Shown in pieces: positions 53,249 through 62,838 of a stretch of DNA of 64,000 nt. The position numbers and the translations under genes are program-made. Location: positions 4,713,001 to 4,777,000 of the forward strand of contig NZ_CP117416.1 of assembly GCF_028606985.1 (NCBI RefSeq), in the 5' to 3' direction. The notes beneath the pieces are model-generated. The model had not been told where the DNA came from. It was given only the letters and a program-made list of their open reading frames with translations, and ran no database searches. Position 1 is the stretch's first letter, and the number at the start of each line of letters is the position of its first letter. This DNA comes from Paenibacillus kyungheensis (GTDB lineage: Bacteria; Bacillota; Bacilli; Paenibacillales; Paenibacillaceae).

Positions 53249-53297
53249 AAAAAAGAGCCATATCTCTTTTTATAAATCTAAGAGATATGGCTCTTGT
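53249..53297 (-). terminator. Intrinsic terminator of the M29-like peptidase gene
   Basis: On the minus strand AGAGCCATATCTCTT pairs with AAGAGATATGGCTCT, followed by TTTTTTTATTG. Confidence 0.9.
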
Positions 53298-53305
53298 GAG
53301 ATAAG

Positions 53306-54253
53306 TTATTGTAACAGTTCGCCAGCACGCATAATCAGTACATCATCTAGATATACATCTGGCTTTTGAACAACAGCATCAATATGTACTCCTGCGGCAA
53401 CTGTTCCACCAAATGTATTATTACTACCAAAAGCTACATGGATAGTGCCATATACTTTTTCATCTTCTAATACGATTCCTGTAATACGTGCTTTGTCGTT
53501 AGTACCAATTCCGAACTCGCCTAGTATGCGTCCATCTCCATCCCCTAGCATGAGCAACAATTCAGCGCCTGTATCCCCTTCTGCCGCTACCAGACGACCT
53601 TCACTAATATTAAGCAATAATGGAGAATCTAAAGCACCTATTCCAGCGATAGAACCATCAATTACGATCTGCCCTTGAGCTGTTCCTTCCATTGGAGCAA
53701 TATAAGCTTCACCAGAAGGTAAATTACCTGATTCTCCAGGATTGAGATACAATCCAGTGCTCGGTACACCTTCACGTTCTTCTATCGAAAAGGATAGGCT
53801 ATATCCTTCTTTTTCTATCCGTACGGTTGATGCTTTTGTAAGTAAAGCAGTCACATGTTCTGTTAATTCTTTGACTTTAGAATACTCTGCTGTAATCGCA
53901 CCATGGGTAAACATATCTTCTGTAATGCCCGGCATCGTTGCTACACGTGTACCTGCCGCAGCCGCTTGTTTGCGTGCAGCTGTATGCGTTAACGAATAGC
54001 GTGTCACACAGATCGCTACAGAAGCATTCATCATCGCTGTAGCGATAGAGGCTGGTGGTTCTTCTCCTGATTTGCTACGTTCTTGCATCACCATCAACAT
54101 GGACTCTGCGCCTAAGCGCTTGCCTGCTTCATATAGAGATTCAGCAAGATGTTTACGACTATCGTCTGCTACAACGACCAGTGATTCGCCTGCTTTTAGT
54201 CCAAGACAATCGATCAATACATTTTTGCTAATTTCAATACGTTCTTCACTCAT
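53306..54253 (-). CDS. M29-like aminopeptidase family protein
   Basis: 315 residues, resembling the thermophilic aminopeptidase (M29) fold also used by 2,5-dihydroxypyridine dioxygenases. Candidate metal ligands in order: the glutamates of SGEAYIAPMEGTAQG, LGEFGIGTN, the histidine of TIHVAFGSN, and VHIDAVV (His-Asp), matching the spacing of the M29 site. It is shorter than the 370-410 residues of classical M29 enzymes, so the substrate could be non-peptide. The ATG at 54253 follows AAAGGGTGG. It precedes the sugar importer in the same direction but has its own terminator. Confidence 0.75.
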   Translation of the reverse strand: MSEERIEISKNVLIDCLGLKAGESLVVVADDSRKHLAESLYEAGKRLGAESMLMVMQERSKSGEEPPASIATAMMNASVAICVTRYSLTHTAARKQAAAAGTRVATMPGITEDMFTHGAITAEYSKVKELTEHVTALLTKASTVRIEKEGYSLSFSIEEREGVPSTGLYLNPGESGNLPSGEAYIAPMEGTAQGQIVIDGSIAGIGALDSPLLLNISEGRLVAAEGDTGAELLLMLGDGDGRILGEFGIGTNDKARITGIVLEDEKVYGTIHVAFGSNNTFGGTVAAGVHIDAVVQKPDVYLDDVLIMRAGELLQ

Positions 54254-54423
54254 CCCTATATCCACCCTTTGATTACTAGATTATAAATAAGATCATTCAC
54301 TTGCTGTATGTATTATATTGTTCCACAACTCTGTCTAAAATACCAATCAGATGTGTACGATATCTATCCTTTTCAAGGTATACTATAGGTGCAAATGATA
54401 CATAAGAGAGTGGGGGAATCTGA

Positions 54424-54972
54424 ATGAAGCAAGCGTTACTTATTATTGATATGCAAGAAATCTTTTTCGATCTGCCTGAAAATGCGCTCTATCAGCGTGA
54501 TCAATTAACCGAAAAGGTCAACCAACTGATCGCTCAAGCTCGCGCCGTCAATTGTCCGGTGATCTTTATTCAACATACCAGTTATACCCCGGGTGAAGAG
54601 TTATATGTCGATACACCTGAATGGGAAATACATCATAAGATTAATCGTCAGGCAGAAGATCCTATTTTCCGCAAAACCAAATGGGATGCTTTTTACGAGA
54701 CAGATTTATTGGCATGGCTACAAGATAATCAGATAGAACAGATTGTTTTTGCCGGTGCACAGACTGAATTTTGTATCGATACTTCATTACGTGCGGCATA
54801 CAGTCTAGGGTATCAATCCAATATTGTTATCCAAAACGGGACAAGTACACTGGATAGTCAGGTACTACGTGCAGATCAGATTATTGCTCACCATGAGAAC
54901 ATCTGGAATGGGCGCTTTGCTACTGTGCAATCGGTAAAAGATGTATTATTTCAACCGATGATGAGTAGCTAA
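54424..54972 (+). CDS. Isochorismatase-family cysteine hydrolase
   Basis: 182 residues. Catalytic triad of the family: Asp9 in LLIIDMQEIFF, the lysine in FRKTKWDAFYETDL, and the cysteine in GAQTEFCIDTSLRAAYSLGY. Such enzymes hydrolyse amides such as nicotinamide, N-carbamoyl compounds or, with water, vinyl ethers; the substrate is unclear. GGGGGAA precedes the ATG. Monocistronic, divergent from the M29-like gene. Confidence 0.9.
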   Translation: MKQALLIIDMQEIFFDLPENALYQRDQLTEKVNQLIAQARAVNCPVIFIQHTSYTPGEELYVDTPEWEIHHKINRQAEDPIFRKTKWDAFYETDLLAWLQDNQIEQIVFAGAQTEFCIDTSLRAAYSLGYQSNIVIQNGTSTLDSQVLRADQIIAHHENIWNGRFATVQSVKDVLFQPMMSS

Positions 54973-55215
54973 TTAGCAGATATGTGAGTTTGTCGTTTAT
55001 CCTTTTCATTTACCAATAAAAAAGGGCTTTACTATACGCTATTGATGTAATCTATTCTTTATTTCTAGGAAATATTTGTATTTTCTAAAAAGTGAAGAGT
55101 AGATTTTTTTGTTTAATGTAACTTTATCTAACAATTAATGATTTATTTATTGAGCTATTTCATTATTATTGGTAATATACTTATCATATAAAGTAAATTA
55201 ATAGGGGGTTATGAT

Positions 55216-56079
55216 TTGAAAAAGACTCATTTTTTACCTTTTATCGCATTGATTATGGTTATTATGTTATCTGCTTGTGGTACACCACCTGCGAAAGATC
55301 CTGTACCTGCGGCTTCAACCGATGCAGGTACAGCCTCAACCACTACAGGTGATGAGACAATCAAAGTCGCTACAGACGCTTCATATGCTCCTATGGAATT
55401 TATGGATTTGGATAAAGTATCAGGATTTGATATTGATTTTCTAGCGGCTGTTATGGCAGAAGCTGGCTTGAAATACGAGGTTACTAATATTGGATGGGAC
55501 ACGTTATTGGAAAGTGTTAAACAAGGTACCGAGTACAAAGCAGGGATCTCTGCTGTCTCGATCACCGATGAACGTAAAGAAACTTATTCGTTCTCTATCC
55601 CTTATTTTGAATCCACTAATATGATTATGGTTAAAGAAGGAAGCTCGATCAAAAGTGCAACTGACCTGAAAGACAAAACAGTTGCTGTGCAAAACGGAAC
55701 AACTGCAGACATTCTGATGTCCAAAATTATGGGACAAAACAGTACTAATCTTAAAAAATTCGATAGTAATACGTTAGCTCTGCTCGAACTGGATAATGGT
55801 GGTGCAGATGCAGTAGTCGCAGATATTGCCGTAGTGCGCGAATATATCAAAAACAATCCAAATAACAAATTAGTCGGCATTACCGATAATACTAATTTCA
55901 ATTCAGAATACTATGGACTGATCTATCCTAAAGACAGCGATCTTAAAGCCAAAATCGATCCTGCTATTCAAACTGTGATCGACAATGGAAAATATGCTGA
56001 AATCTATCAAAAATGGTTCGGTACAGCGCCTGATCTCACTAATTTAAAAGCCGAAATCACCAAAGCAGGCACATCTTAA
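55216..56079 (+). CDS. Amino-acid ABC transporter substrate-binding lipoprotein
   Basis: 287 residues, solute-binding family 3. The lipobox is MLSAC (Cys21), then a short Ala/Thr linker. Ligand-binding motifs: KVATDASYAPMEFMDLDKVSGFDIDFLAAVMAEAGLKYEVTNIGWDTLLESVKQG, VQNGTTADILM and GGADAVVADIAVV. The start is TTG behind AGGGGGTT. A polar amino acid is the likely ligand. A hairpin separates it from the permease gene. Confidence 0.93.
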   Translation: MKKTHFLPFIALIMVIMLSACGTPPAKDPVPAASTDAGTASTTTGDETIKVATDASYAPMEFMDLDKVSGFDIDFLAAVMAEAGLKYEVTNIGWDTLLESVKQGTEYKAGISAVSITDERKETYSFSIPYFESTNMIMVKEGSSIKSATDLKDKTVAVQNGTTADILMSKIMGQNSTNLKKFDSNTLALLELDNGGADAVVADIAVVREYIKNNPNNKLVGITDNTNFNSEYYGLIYPKDSDLKAKIDPAIQTVIDNGKYAEIYQKWFGTAPDLTNLKAEITKAGTS

Positions 56080-56125
56080 TTCTGCTGCGTCTAGCCATAT
56101 TCGCTTAGTCCATGTATCACTCTAC

Positions 56126-56168
56126 AAAGAAAGTATGCGTTATACAGCAATCACGCATACTTTCTTTG
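56126..56168 (+). promoter_or_regulatory. Stem-loop between binding-protein and permease genes
   Basis: AAAGAAAGTATGCGT (56126-56140) pairs perfectly with ACGCATACTTTCTTT (56153-56167). It lies just before the permease ribosome site and probably adjusts the ratio of binding protein to permease. Confidence 0.65.
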
Positions 56169-56203
56169 GTATAAAAACCTTTTTGAATAGGAAGGGACTC
56201 TTC

Positions 56204-56857
56204 ATGACAGACTTTAGATTCGATATTATTGCTTACTATCTCCCGATCTTATTAAAAGGCACTTTATTAACGATTGGTATTTCATTTGCAGGGATTATTT
56301 TCGGTTCGATACTTGGGCTGATTATGGGATTTGGACGTATGTCCTCCAAAGCGTACTTTCAATTACCGACAGCGTGTTATATCAACTTTTTCCGCGGAAC
56401 GCCGTTGCTCGTGCAAGTACTTATGGTGCATTTTGGATTGATTCCATTGCTGTTAGACCGAAGCGATCCGATTCTAGCCGCTATCGTAGCATTAACCCTT
56501 AATTCAGCCGCGTACACGGCCGAGATTTTTCGTGCCGGTATTCAATCGGTAGACAAAGGGCAGACTGAAGCGGCGTTATCTTTAGGGATGACACGCCGCC
56601 AGACGATGCGTTATATTATTTTGCCTCAAGCGATCAAGCGAATGATTCCTGCATTTGGTAATGAATTTATTGTATTGATTAAAGACTCTTCCTTAGTCGC
56701 TATTATTGCGGCTCCTGAACTCATGTACTATGCCAACAGCATGCGTGGACAATATATGCGTGTATGGGAACCCTATATCACCGCTTCAATCATCTACTTT
56801 ATTCTTACCTATTCGTTAAGTAAATTATTGAATTGGTTCGAAAAGAGAATCAATTAG
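56204..56857 (+). CDS. Amino-acid ABC transporter permease
   Basis: 217 residues, His/Glu/Gln/Arg-type permease with about five helices. LPILLKGTLLTIGISFAGIIFGSILGL, YINFFRGTPLLVQVLMVHFGL and the EAA loop ALSLGMTRRQTMRYIILPQAIKRMIPAFGNEFIVLIKDSSLVAII are diagnostic. The ATG at 56204 follows AAGGGA; an earlier in-frame ATG runs through the intergenic hairpin. No ATP-binding gene follows, which is unusual for this class. Confidence 0.93.
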   Translation: MTDFRFDIIAYYLPILLKGTLLTIGISFAGIIFGSILGLIMGFGRMSSKAYFQLPTACYINFFRGTPLLVQVLMVHFGLIPLLLDRSDPILAAIVALTLNSAAYTAEIFRAGIQSVDKGQTEAALSLGMTRRQTMRYIILPQAIKRMIPAFGNEFIVLIKDSSLVAIIAAPELMYYANSMRGQYMRVWEPYITASIIYFILTYSLSKLLNWFEKRIN

Positions 56858-56858
56858 T

Positions 56859-57053
56859 CTACGCTGAATGACTAATCAGTATATAGGCTGCGAATAAAAC
56901 AATATAAGATGCAAAAGAAACGGCCATCATTTTTACAGGTTTACGAGTTAAATCGAGTACTCCTTTTATGCCGGTATTCAAAAATATACTGATTAATATG
57001 CCTAAAGTTGTTGCTAATGCCAACATCGCCATACAGAACAAAATTGCTTCCAT
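56859..57053 (-). CDS. Small two-helix membrane protein
   Basis: 64 residues: helix one MEAILFCMAMLALATTLGILISIFL, a basic loop (NTGIKGVLDLTRKPVK), helix two MMAVSFASYIVLFAAYILI. GGGAGG lies upstream of the ATG, so expression is likely. Not recognised as a family member. It ends one base after the stop codon of the convergent permease gene. Confidence 0.65.
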   Translation of the reverse strand: MEAILFCMAMLALATTLGILISIFLNTGIKGVLDLTRKPVKMMAVSFASYIVLFAAYILISHSA

Positions 57054-57175
57054 GTTTAGTCCTCCCTATCTATTTTGTATTCATATCGTAATAATTTCAT
57101 CTTAATAGGTAGAGTTTAAAAAACAGCTTCTTTTGGTTTAAATTTGGTTTAAATATTCCAAAGCTATTCAAATCA

Positions 57176-57211
57176 AAAAGTCGTAAAATCATTAAGATTT
57201 TACGACTTTTG
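57176..57211 (-). terminator. Intrinsic terminator of the two-component operon
   Basis: AAAAGTCGTAAAATC pairs with GATTTTACGACTTTT over a five-base loop; T-rich on the minus side. Confidence 0.85.
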
Positions 57212-57237
57212 TTATATGTATCATATTTTATATTCAT

Positions 57238-58572
57238 TTATTTAGTAATCATAATCACTGTTCCTTGTTCGTTACTGTTCATCGTATACCATAAATTCAT
57301 TTGCTTACACATCATCTCAATAATAGAAAGCCCTATTCCTGCGCCTTTATGATCTGATACACTATCCAATCCAGAACCATGATCTTGGATTCTAATTCCA
57401 GCATTCAGACCTTGTGGATACGTTTCTACTGAAATGTATTTTCCTACAGAAGCATGACGCAAAATGTTTTGAAAAATATTATCTAAAATTCGTTTAAACC
57501 ATAATTCATCAATCTCCCATATAAGCGGATGCTCCAAAAGAATATTAATTTCAAAATGTTCTTTTTCAAACAAAGGATACCATGATGTAAGAGATGAACG
57601 AATAACTTTGACAACATCTGTCGATTGTATATGGATTGGTAATTTACCTGCAGCTAGTAAAGAAAATGAAGATAAGTTGTCGATTAATTCACCCATATGC
57701 GTGATTTTATCGTTAATGATCTGGACAGAATGACTTCCCTTTTCGCTTAATGATTCATGATCTAATATAAACGCATGACTACGAATAACGGTTAATGGAG
57801 TTCTTAGATCATGAGACAGATCAGCAACTAATTTTTTGCGAAGTTCTGTTTCTTCTTGTTCTTTATATTTACTTTGTTTAAGCTTATTTACCATCTGATT
57901 AAAAGAATGTTCTACTTGCCCTATTTCATCTTCATGACGAACCTTCATGATATTAGGAATACCATCTTGATCCACTTTCTGCATATGATCTTGCAGGCGA
58001 ACCAATCGTTTTTGAATTTTGGAAAAGAAGATCCAAGAATTAAAAAGAAAAAGTAAACAGATACATAGAAAGCCAAGAAACCAAAATGGAGCATACTTTT
58101 TGCGCATAATCTCCCATTGAGATCCTACGATAGAATAAGGCGTTTCGAGAAAGCCATATCCTTGATTCTGGCTTCCTTTGATATATCCACTAATGACAAG
58201 ATTTTGTTGACTCGCTTTTTGAGTCCACTCTGTAACTTCACTAACATTAAGTGGAGACTTAGGAAGTATTGTTGCTTTGGCAGACATATATAATACTTCG
58301 CCATCATCACTAATCCAGACCATATTAGAGTGTTTATATTGCTGATTATTTTGAAAATCTGTTAAAATCTCAGCATCTGATTGTCCACTCCAGCGATTCG
58401 CATCTTGTCGCCATACCGTTTCTAACTTTTCTTTTTCATAATAAATATGATTCTGCTGATCGATAATGTACGTCAACGTAACATAATAAACAAAATTAAC
58501 AATAATAAAAGCTAAAGGAAAAAACAACACAGACACAATAATATTTATTACATATTTAGTCGATAACTTCAT
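57238..58572 (-). CDS. Sensor histidine kinase
   Basis: 444 residues. Two helices (about 8-30 and 158-180) enclose an extracellular sensor of about 125 residues; then HAMP, HisKA with the phospho-accepting histidine in LVADLSHDLRTPLTVIRSHAFIL, N-box DNIFQNILRHA, and the ATP lid motifs IRIQDHGSGLD and GAGIGLSIIEMM. Overlaps the response-regulator gene by four bases (ATGA). The signal is unknown; a potassium channel gene lies upstream in the same orientation but beyond a terminator. Confidence 0.92.
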   Translation of the reverse strand: MKLSTKYVINIIVSVLFFPLAFIIVNFVYYVTLTYIIDQQNHIYYEKEKLETVWRQDANRWSGQSDAEILTDFQNNQQYKHSNMVWISDDGEVLYMSAKATILPKSPLNVSEVTEWTQKASQQNLVISGYIKGSQNQGYGFLETPYSIVGSQWEIMRKKYAPFWFLGFLCICLLFLFNSWIFFSKIQKRLVRLQDHMQKVDQDGIPNIMKVRHEDEIGQVEHSFNQMVNKLKQSKYKEQEETELRKKLVADLSHDLRTPLTVIRSHAFILDHESLSEKGSHSVQIINDKITHMGELIDNLSSFSLLAAGKLPIHIQSTDVVKVIRSSLTSWYPLFEKEHFEINILLEHPLIWEIDELWFKRILDNIFQNILRHASVGKYISVETYPQGLNAGIRIQDHGSGLDSVSDHKGAGIGLSIIEMMCKQMNLWYTMNSNEQGTVIMITK

Positions 58573-59240
58573 TGCTTGATCCTATAACCTATTCCACGAA
58601 TCGTTTCCAAAATAATAGGTTTGTTGGGGTTTTCCTCTATTTTTTGACGCAAATATCTGATATGTACCATCAATGTTTTATCCCCTTCCATATAATGTTG
58701 ATTCCAGATATTTTCGTAGATCTGTTCTTTAGTCAAAATTTGATTAGGATGATTTAATAAAAGGATAAAGATTTTAAATTGCTTATCTGTTAAAAAGATT
58801 TCTTCTGCTGTATATCGATTAATAATTCTTTTTTCTTGTAAATGGATCTGCAAATGATGTAATACAAGTTCGTGCATAGGGTGTTTATTGAATCGTCTTA
58901 ACAGCACTTCGATACGTGCTATTAATTCTTCGGGATGAAATGGTTTGGTTATATAGTCATCTGCAAACTCTAATCCTTTTAACTTATCTTCCATTGCTGT
59001 ACGCGCTGTTAAAAGCAGAATTGGAATGTCTATATGCATTTCCTTGATTCGTTGCCCTACAGTAAAGCCATCTAATCCTGGCATCATAACATCTAAGATT
59101 ACGATATCTTTTGCTTCAATATGTTGCTCATACTGGTAGGATGAAGTAAGCCATATTACTCTATGCCCTTTTTGTTCTAATATGTCATAAACAAATTCGC
59201 CAATTTCTTGATCATCTTCAATATACAAAATATTGCTCAT
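58569..59240 (-). CDS. OmpR-family response regulator
   Basis: 223 residues. Receiver domain with the acidic pair IEDD, phospho-acceptor Asp in DIVILDVMMPGLDG, the conserved threonine in LLLTART and lysine in DYITKPF. C-terminal winged helix with EEIFLTDKQFKIFILLLNHPNQILTKEQIYENIW and the end IRGIGYRI. The ATG at 59240 is preceded by AGGTGG; a GTG is within that site. It works with the overlapping histidine kinase. Confidence 0.95.
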   Translation of the reverse strand: MSNILYIEDDQEIGEFVYDILEQKGHRVIWLTSSYQYEQHIEAKDIVILDVMMPGLDGFTVGQRIKEMHIDIPILLLTARTAMEDKLKGLEFADDYITKPFHPEELIARIEVLLRRFNKHPMHELVLHHLQIHLQEKRIINRYTAEEIFLTDKQFKIFILLLNHPNQILTKEQIYENIWNQHYMEGDKTLMVHIRYLRQKIEENPNKPIILETIRGIGYRIKQ

Positions 59241-59283
59241 GACTGCTTTCACCACCTGCCCATAAATTGTAATTCAAGTCAAA

Positions 59284-59346
59284 AAAAGCTTATACCAAAA
59301 AAGTTTTAGTTGCAAATACATGCAAATTTCTTTTCGATATAAGCTT
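59284..59346 (-). terminator. Terminator after the KtrB-like gene
   Basis: AAGCTTATA pairs with TATAAGCTT around a 43-base loop; TTTTTTT follows on the minus strand. Confidence 0.6.
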
Positions 59347-59365
59347 ATTATGATAAATCTATCTG

Positions 59366-60715
59366 TTAACCAATCAGTACCTTTTCTTCCGGGTAACTGA
59401 ACTTGGCTTCTTTGTTTTTCTGTGCAAGTGCATAGGCTAGAGCCAGTGGGCCCAGACGACCGATATACATCGTAATAATAATAAGGATTTTGCCCGCAGG
59501 TGTGAGATGAGGGGTTAAGCCCATCGACGAACCTACTGTACCAAACGCAGAAACAGTTTCATAAAAAATGCTTAGAAATTGAGCGCCTGTTCCACTTTCC
59601 GTCAGTGTCAGTAAAATGGTCATCGTAAACACAATCCCAAGCGAGATCATAATAACAGCCAGTGCGCGAAATGCGGTATCAAAGCTAATTCTGCGATGGA
59701 ACGCACGAATCTCACTACGACCACGTACCACACTGTATAGAGCCAGCATTAGAATCGCAAATGTATTCGTTTTGATCCCACCACCGGTTGAACCGCTGGC
59801 AGCTCCAATAAACATTAAAATAATAAATACAAATTGTGTTGCCGCCATCAGACCACCGATATCGACAGTATTATAACCGGATGAACGGGGCATAACACCC
59901 TGAAATAGCGATGCCCATATTTTCTCAGTTATACTCAAATGTCCAAGTGTAGCTGGATTTCCCCACTCTACTACAAGGACAAATAATACACCGAACACTG
60001 TCGCTATCGCTGAAGTCATCAGTACCAATTTCGTATTTAACGAGAACCGACGCCATCTGCGCTTTTGCAATATATCGGTCACGACAATAAATCCAAGTCC
60101 ACCGATTACAAATAGTGAAATAACGACCGTATTGACTACCGGATCACCAACATGGCTGGACAAGCTATCTGGAGACAACGAGAACCCTGCATTATTAAAA
60201 GAAGATATGGCGTAAAAAGCACCTTGATACAGAGCAGGTGCCCAACCCATCGTCGGTCCCCAATGTAGCGTCAATGTGATCATTGCCACAAATTCCAGTA
60301 CAAAAGCGATTAGGAAGATGTTAAGTGACAATTTCACTAATCCCTGTGTGGAAAAAGCATTAGTCGCTTGCTGAATCATTAAGCGATGCTTGAGTCCAAT
60401 CTGCTTGCCCAGTAATACAGCAAACAGCACCCCGAATGTCATAAATCCAAGTCCACCAATCTGGATCAGAACCATAATGACCAGCTCACCAAATAGTGAA
60501 AAGCTCGCTCCAGTATCAATAACTGCAAGCCCTGTCACACAGACAGCCGAAGTCGAAGTAAAAAAAGCATTCAGTAATCCTACACTGTGGCCATTTGTAC
60601 CGGCTATCGGGAGACTCAATAGTATCGTCCCGATCAATATCATCCCTGCAAATCCCAGTGGAATCAAACGTGCCGGATGCACAAATCCCTTCATATGCCT
60701 TGCCATTTTATTCAA
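59366..60715 (-). CDS. TrkH/KtrB-family potassium uptake protein
   Basis: 449-residue channel-like subunit with four repeated pore motifs; the selectivity-filter glycines appear in AVCVTGLAVIDTG, ISSFNNAGFSL, SGSTGGGIKTNTF and FGTVGSSMGL. It should take up K+ together with a KtrA-type RCK protein, which is not encoded nearby. The TTG at 60715 is chosen because AAGGA lies eight bases upstream; an ATG three codons later would be too far. It follows nos with 18 bases between, so the two may be co-transcribed. Confidence 0.92.
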   Translation of the reverse strand: MNKMARHMKGFVHPARLIPLGFAGMILIGTILLSLPIAGTNGHSVGLLNAFFTSTSAVCVTGLAVIDTGASFSLFGELVIMVLIQIGGLGFMTFGVLFAVLLGKQIGLKHRLMIQQATNAFSTQGLVKLSLNIFLIAFVLEFVAMITLTLHWGPTMGWAPALYQGAFYAISSFNNAGFSLSPDSLSSHVGDPVVNTVVISLFVIGGLGFIVVTDILQKRRWRRFSLNTKLVLMTSAIATVFGVLFVLVVEWGNPATLGHLSITEKIWASLFQGVMPRSSGYNTVDIGGLMAATQFVFIILMFIGAASGSTGGGIKTNTFAILMLALYSVVRGRSEIRAFHRRISFDTAFRALAVIMISLGIVFTMTILLTLTESGTGAQFLSIFYETVSAFGTVGSSMGLTPHLTPAGKILIIITMYIGRLGPLALAYALAQKNKEAKFSYPEEKVLIG

Positions 60716-60733
60716 AATAATATTCCTTTCGTG

Positions 60734-61864
60734 TTAATGAAACGGACAGCCTCCTTGCGAAACAGAAGCTTTCGGTTCATATGCTTTATCCTGATAAAAG
60801 AAATTAGGGGTTACTACCCGATTATCATACGATTGATGAAAAATATGCGTAGTCGCAGGTGACATCGGCGGAACCAGCCATGTCCAGTTGCCTGTTACTG
60901 CTCGTCCTGCTTCCGCTTCCCGTTGTTCAAAACGCTGAAATTGTGAAGCTGCTGTATGATGATCTACTATACTCACACCTGCTTCTTTGAACGAATGCAA
61001 TACGGCCAAATTCAGTTCAACTAATGCACGATCTTTCCATAATGTCGCTTTACTGCTGGTATCGAGTCCCATGATTTTTGCCATTTGTGGTAACAAGTTA
61101 TACCGATGTTCGTCTGCAAAGTTACGTGCACCAATCTCTGTACCCATATACCAGCCGTTAAAAGGTGCTGCTGTGTAATGGATACCGCCAATCGTTAAGC
61201 GCATTTCAGATACGATGGGAACAGCGTACCACTTTAATTCCAATTCTGTAAATCCCGGAAAATCTGGATGGATCATCGGCACTTCCATTACATCTGCTTG
61301 CGGAATCTCAAACCAACGTGGAGTCCCATTGTGTTCACTAATCACTAAAGGAAGAACATCAAACGAAGTTCCTGCTCCTGTCCAACCTAACTTTTCACAA
61401 AATTGCGTAAAATCAAGTGAAGCGGGATCACCAATAATCCCCTTCTCTGTCTGATAACCTGCATAACGAATCAATTGATGATTCCAAATTCTCATCTCCG
61501 ATCCGTCGATCGCACGTGGTCTAAAAATAGTGATCGTTGGACGAACTTTACCTCCATTTGTAGCATATCGGATATGCTCAAGTAAAGAGTCTGCAATCTG
61601 CTCTGTCCCTTGAATATGGCGCTCATCACGCACTTGTAGATTATCCCAAAATAAGCGTCCAATACAGCGATTACTATTGCGCCACGCCATTTTGGCTCCA
61701 TGTTCTAATTCTTCAAATGTATGTTCATAGCTTCCATTGTTTTGAATATCATGCTCTACCTGTTGCAAGCGTGCTTCTAGCTCATCTTCACTTTTGCCAA
61801 GTTCTTGATAACATTGACGCAAAAATAATGTTGCTTCCTGCATTAACGGATGTGTAACGGCCAT
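60734..61864 (-). CDS. nos: Nitric oxide synthase oxygenase
   Basis: 376 residues, the bacterial oxygenase-only form. The haem-ligand cysteine is in [13 protein letters not shown] (Cys67), and substrate and pterin-site parts include [22 protein letters not shown] and [19 protein letters not shown]. The reaction is oxidation of L-arginine to citrulline and NO, with electrons from a separate flavodoxin or reductase; none is adjacent. NO from such enzymes protects from oxidative stress and some antibiotics. The ATG at 61864 follows GAGGTGG. Confidence 0.97.
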   Translation of the reverse strand: MAVTHPLMQEATLFLRQCYQELGKSEDELEARLQQVEHDIQNNGSYEHTFEELEHGAKMAWRNSNRCIGRLFWDNLQVRDERHIQGTEQIADSLLEHIRYATNGGKVRPTITIFRPRAIDGSEMRIWNHQLIRYAGYQTEKGIIGDPASLDFTQFCEKLGWTGAGTSFDVLPLVISEHNGTPRWFEIPQADVMEVPMIHPDFPGFTELELKWYAVPIVSEMRLTIGGIHYTAAPFNGWYMGTEIGARNFADEHRYNLLPQMAKIMGLDTSSKATLWKDRALVELNLAVLHSFKEAGVSIVDHHTAASQFQRFEQREAEAGRAVTGNWTWLVPPMSPATTHIFHQSYDNRVVTPNFFYQDKAYEPKASVSQGGCPFH

Positions 61865-61916
61865 ATATTCCACCTCATTTTATCTTATCCATTAGAATCC
61901 ACTTCTACCACAATAT

Positions 61917-61949
61917 AAAAACAGGCGACGCTCTGGTGGGAGCCCGCCT
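61917..61949 (-). terminator. Terminator-like hairpin in the nos leader
   Basis: On the minus strand CAGGCG ... CGCCTG with an inner CTC/GAG pair is followed by TTTTTAT, about 55 bases before the nos start. A TATAAT lies about 60 bases upstream of it. It could be an attenuator of nos. Confidence 0.6.
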
Positions 61950-62228
61950 GATTGGTCTGCTTATCGTTATTAGGATTGTCCATATTATACGTTACAAAAC
62001 AGTGCTTCGGCAGTGTTATGATACAATTGTCACAGAACGTGCACATCCTTGCTGTATAAGGGCTGAGAGACTTTCCATATCGTTCCATAAATAGAGGGCA
62101 CACTCTAAAATACGCATCAATATTGCATTTGGATGACTACATTATATAATCCATTTTATTGTTTCAAAGGAACGCTATGATCGACTTCCGTCCATACTCA
62201 GCACTTTACTTTCTATCTTATCGACAAC
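61950..62228. other. Intergenic region between nos and dps
   Basis: Apart from a TATAAT on the minus strand near 61985, no supported gene or site was seen. A 72-codon frame here was judged non-coding. Confidence 0.5.
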
Positions 62229-62262
62229 AAAAGCCCTCCAGATGATACTCTGAAGGGCTTTA
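62229..62262 (-). terminator. Intrinsic terminator of dps
   Basis: AAAGCCCTtCAGA pairs with TCTGgAGGGCTTT on the minus strand, followed by TGTTG; A/T-rich flanks. Confidence 0.75.
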
Positions 62263-62321
62263 CTATGAATAACTCATATGAACAAGATTGCTTGGATAGC
62301 TATTAGCTAGAAAATGTAATC

Positions 62322-62804
62322 TTAGCGACCAAGATAAGCGTTCAACATCCATGCTGCTTTTTCAATTTCACCACGAATACCGATCAATAGATCAGCTGTT
62401 GGTTGGTCACTGACTTGCTCTGCAAGAACAATCGTTTCTGTTAACTCTGTAGATACGGTTGCAATATCTTCTACAAGTGAACTTACCATTTGATTTGCTT
62501 GCTCTGTACCTGTTGCTTCAAGCAATGTAGACAATTCCAATTGCTCACGAAGTGTAGCTACAGGTTGACCACCGATTGCGAGTAAACGCTCAGCAATATC
62601 GTCCATATACACAGTAGCTTGATCGTACAATTCTTCGAATTTAGCATGTAGTGTAAAGAAGTTTTCACCTTTGACGTACCAGTGGAAATTGTGAAGTTTG
62701 GTATAAAGCAAAGACCAGTTCGCAATTTGAACATTCAAAGCGTTATATAATGCAGTTGTTTGTGTAGTCTCAGTTGTAGTAGAAGTGTTTTGTAGAGATG
62801 TCAT
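62322..62804 (-). CDS. dps: Dps/ferritin-like DNA-protection protein
   Basis: 160 residues. The ferroxidase-site pattern of Dps is visible: LLYTKLHNFHWYVKGENFFTLHAKFEELYDQATVYMDDIAERLLAIGGQP. The N-terminal about 18 residues are a Ser/Thr/Gln-rich tail. The protein should form a 12-mer that oxidises and stores iron with H2O2. AGAGGAA precedes the ATG. A PerR-like box overlaps its promoter, consistent with peroxide control. Confidence 0.95.
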   Translation of the reverse strand: MTSLQNTSTTTETTQTTALYNALNVQIANWSLLYTKLHNFHWYVKGENFFTLHAKFEELYDQATVYMDDIAERLLAIGGQPVATLREQLELSTLLEATGTEQANQMVSSLVEDIATVSTELTETIVLAEQVSDQPTADLLIGIRGEIEKAAWMLNAYLGR

Positions 62805-62838
62805 AGATAATTCCTCTTTTCGTTTTGTATTTTTAAAT

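Noticed and set aside
61885-62103. 72-codon minus-strand frame upstream of nos
   Set aside because: Its end runs through a terminator hairpin, its composition is irregular (many Cys/His/Asn), and it has no ribosome site.
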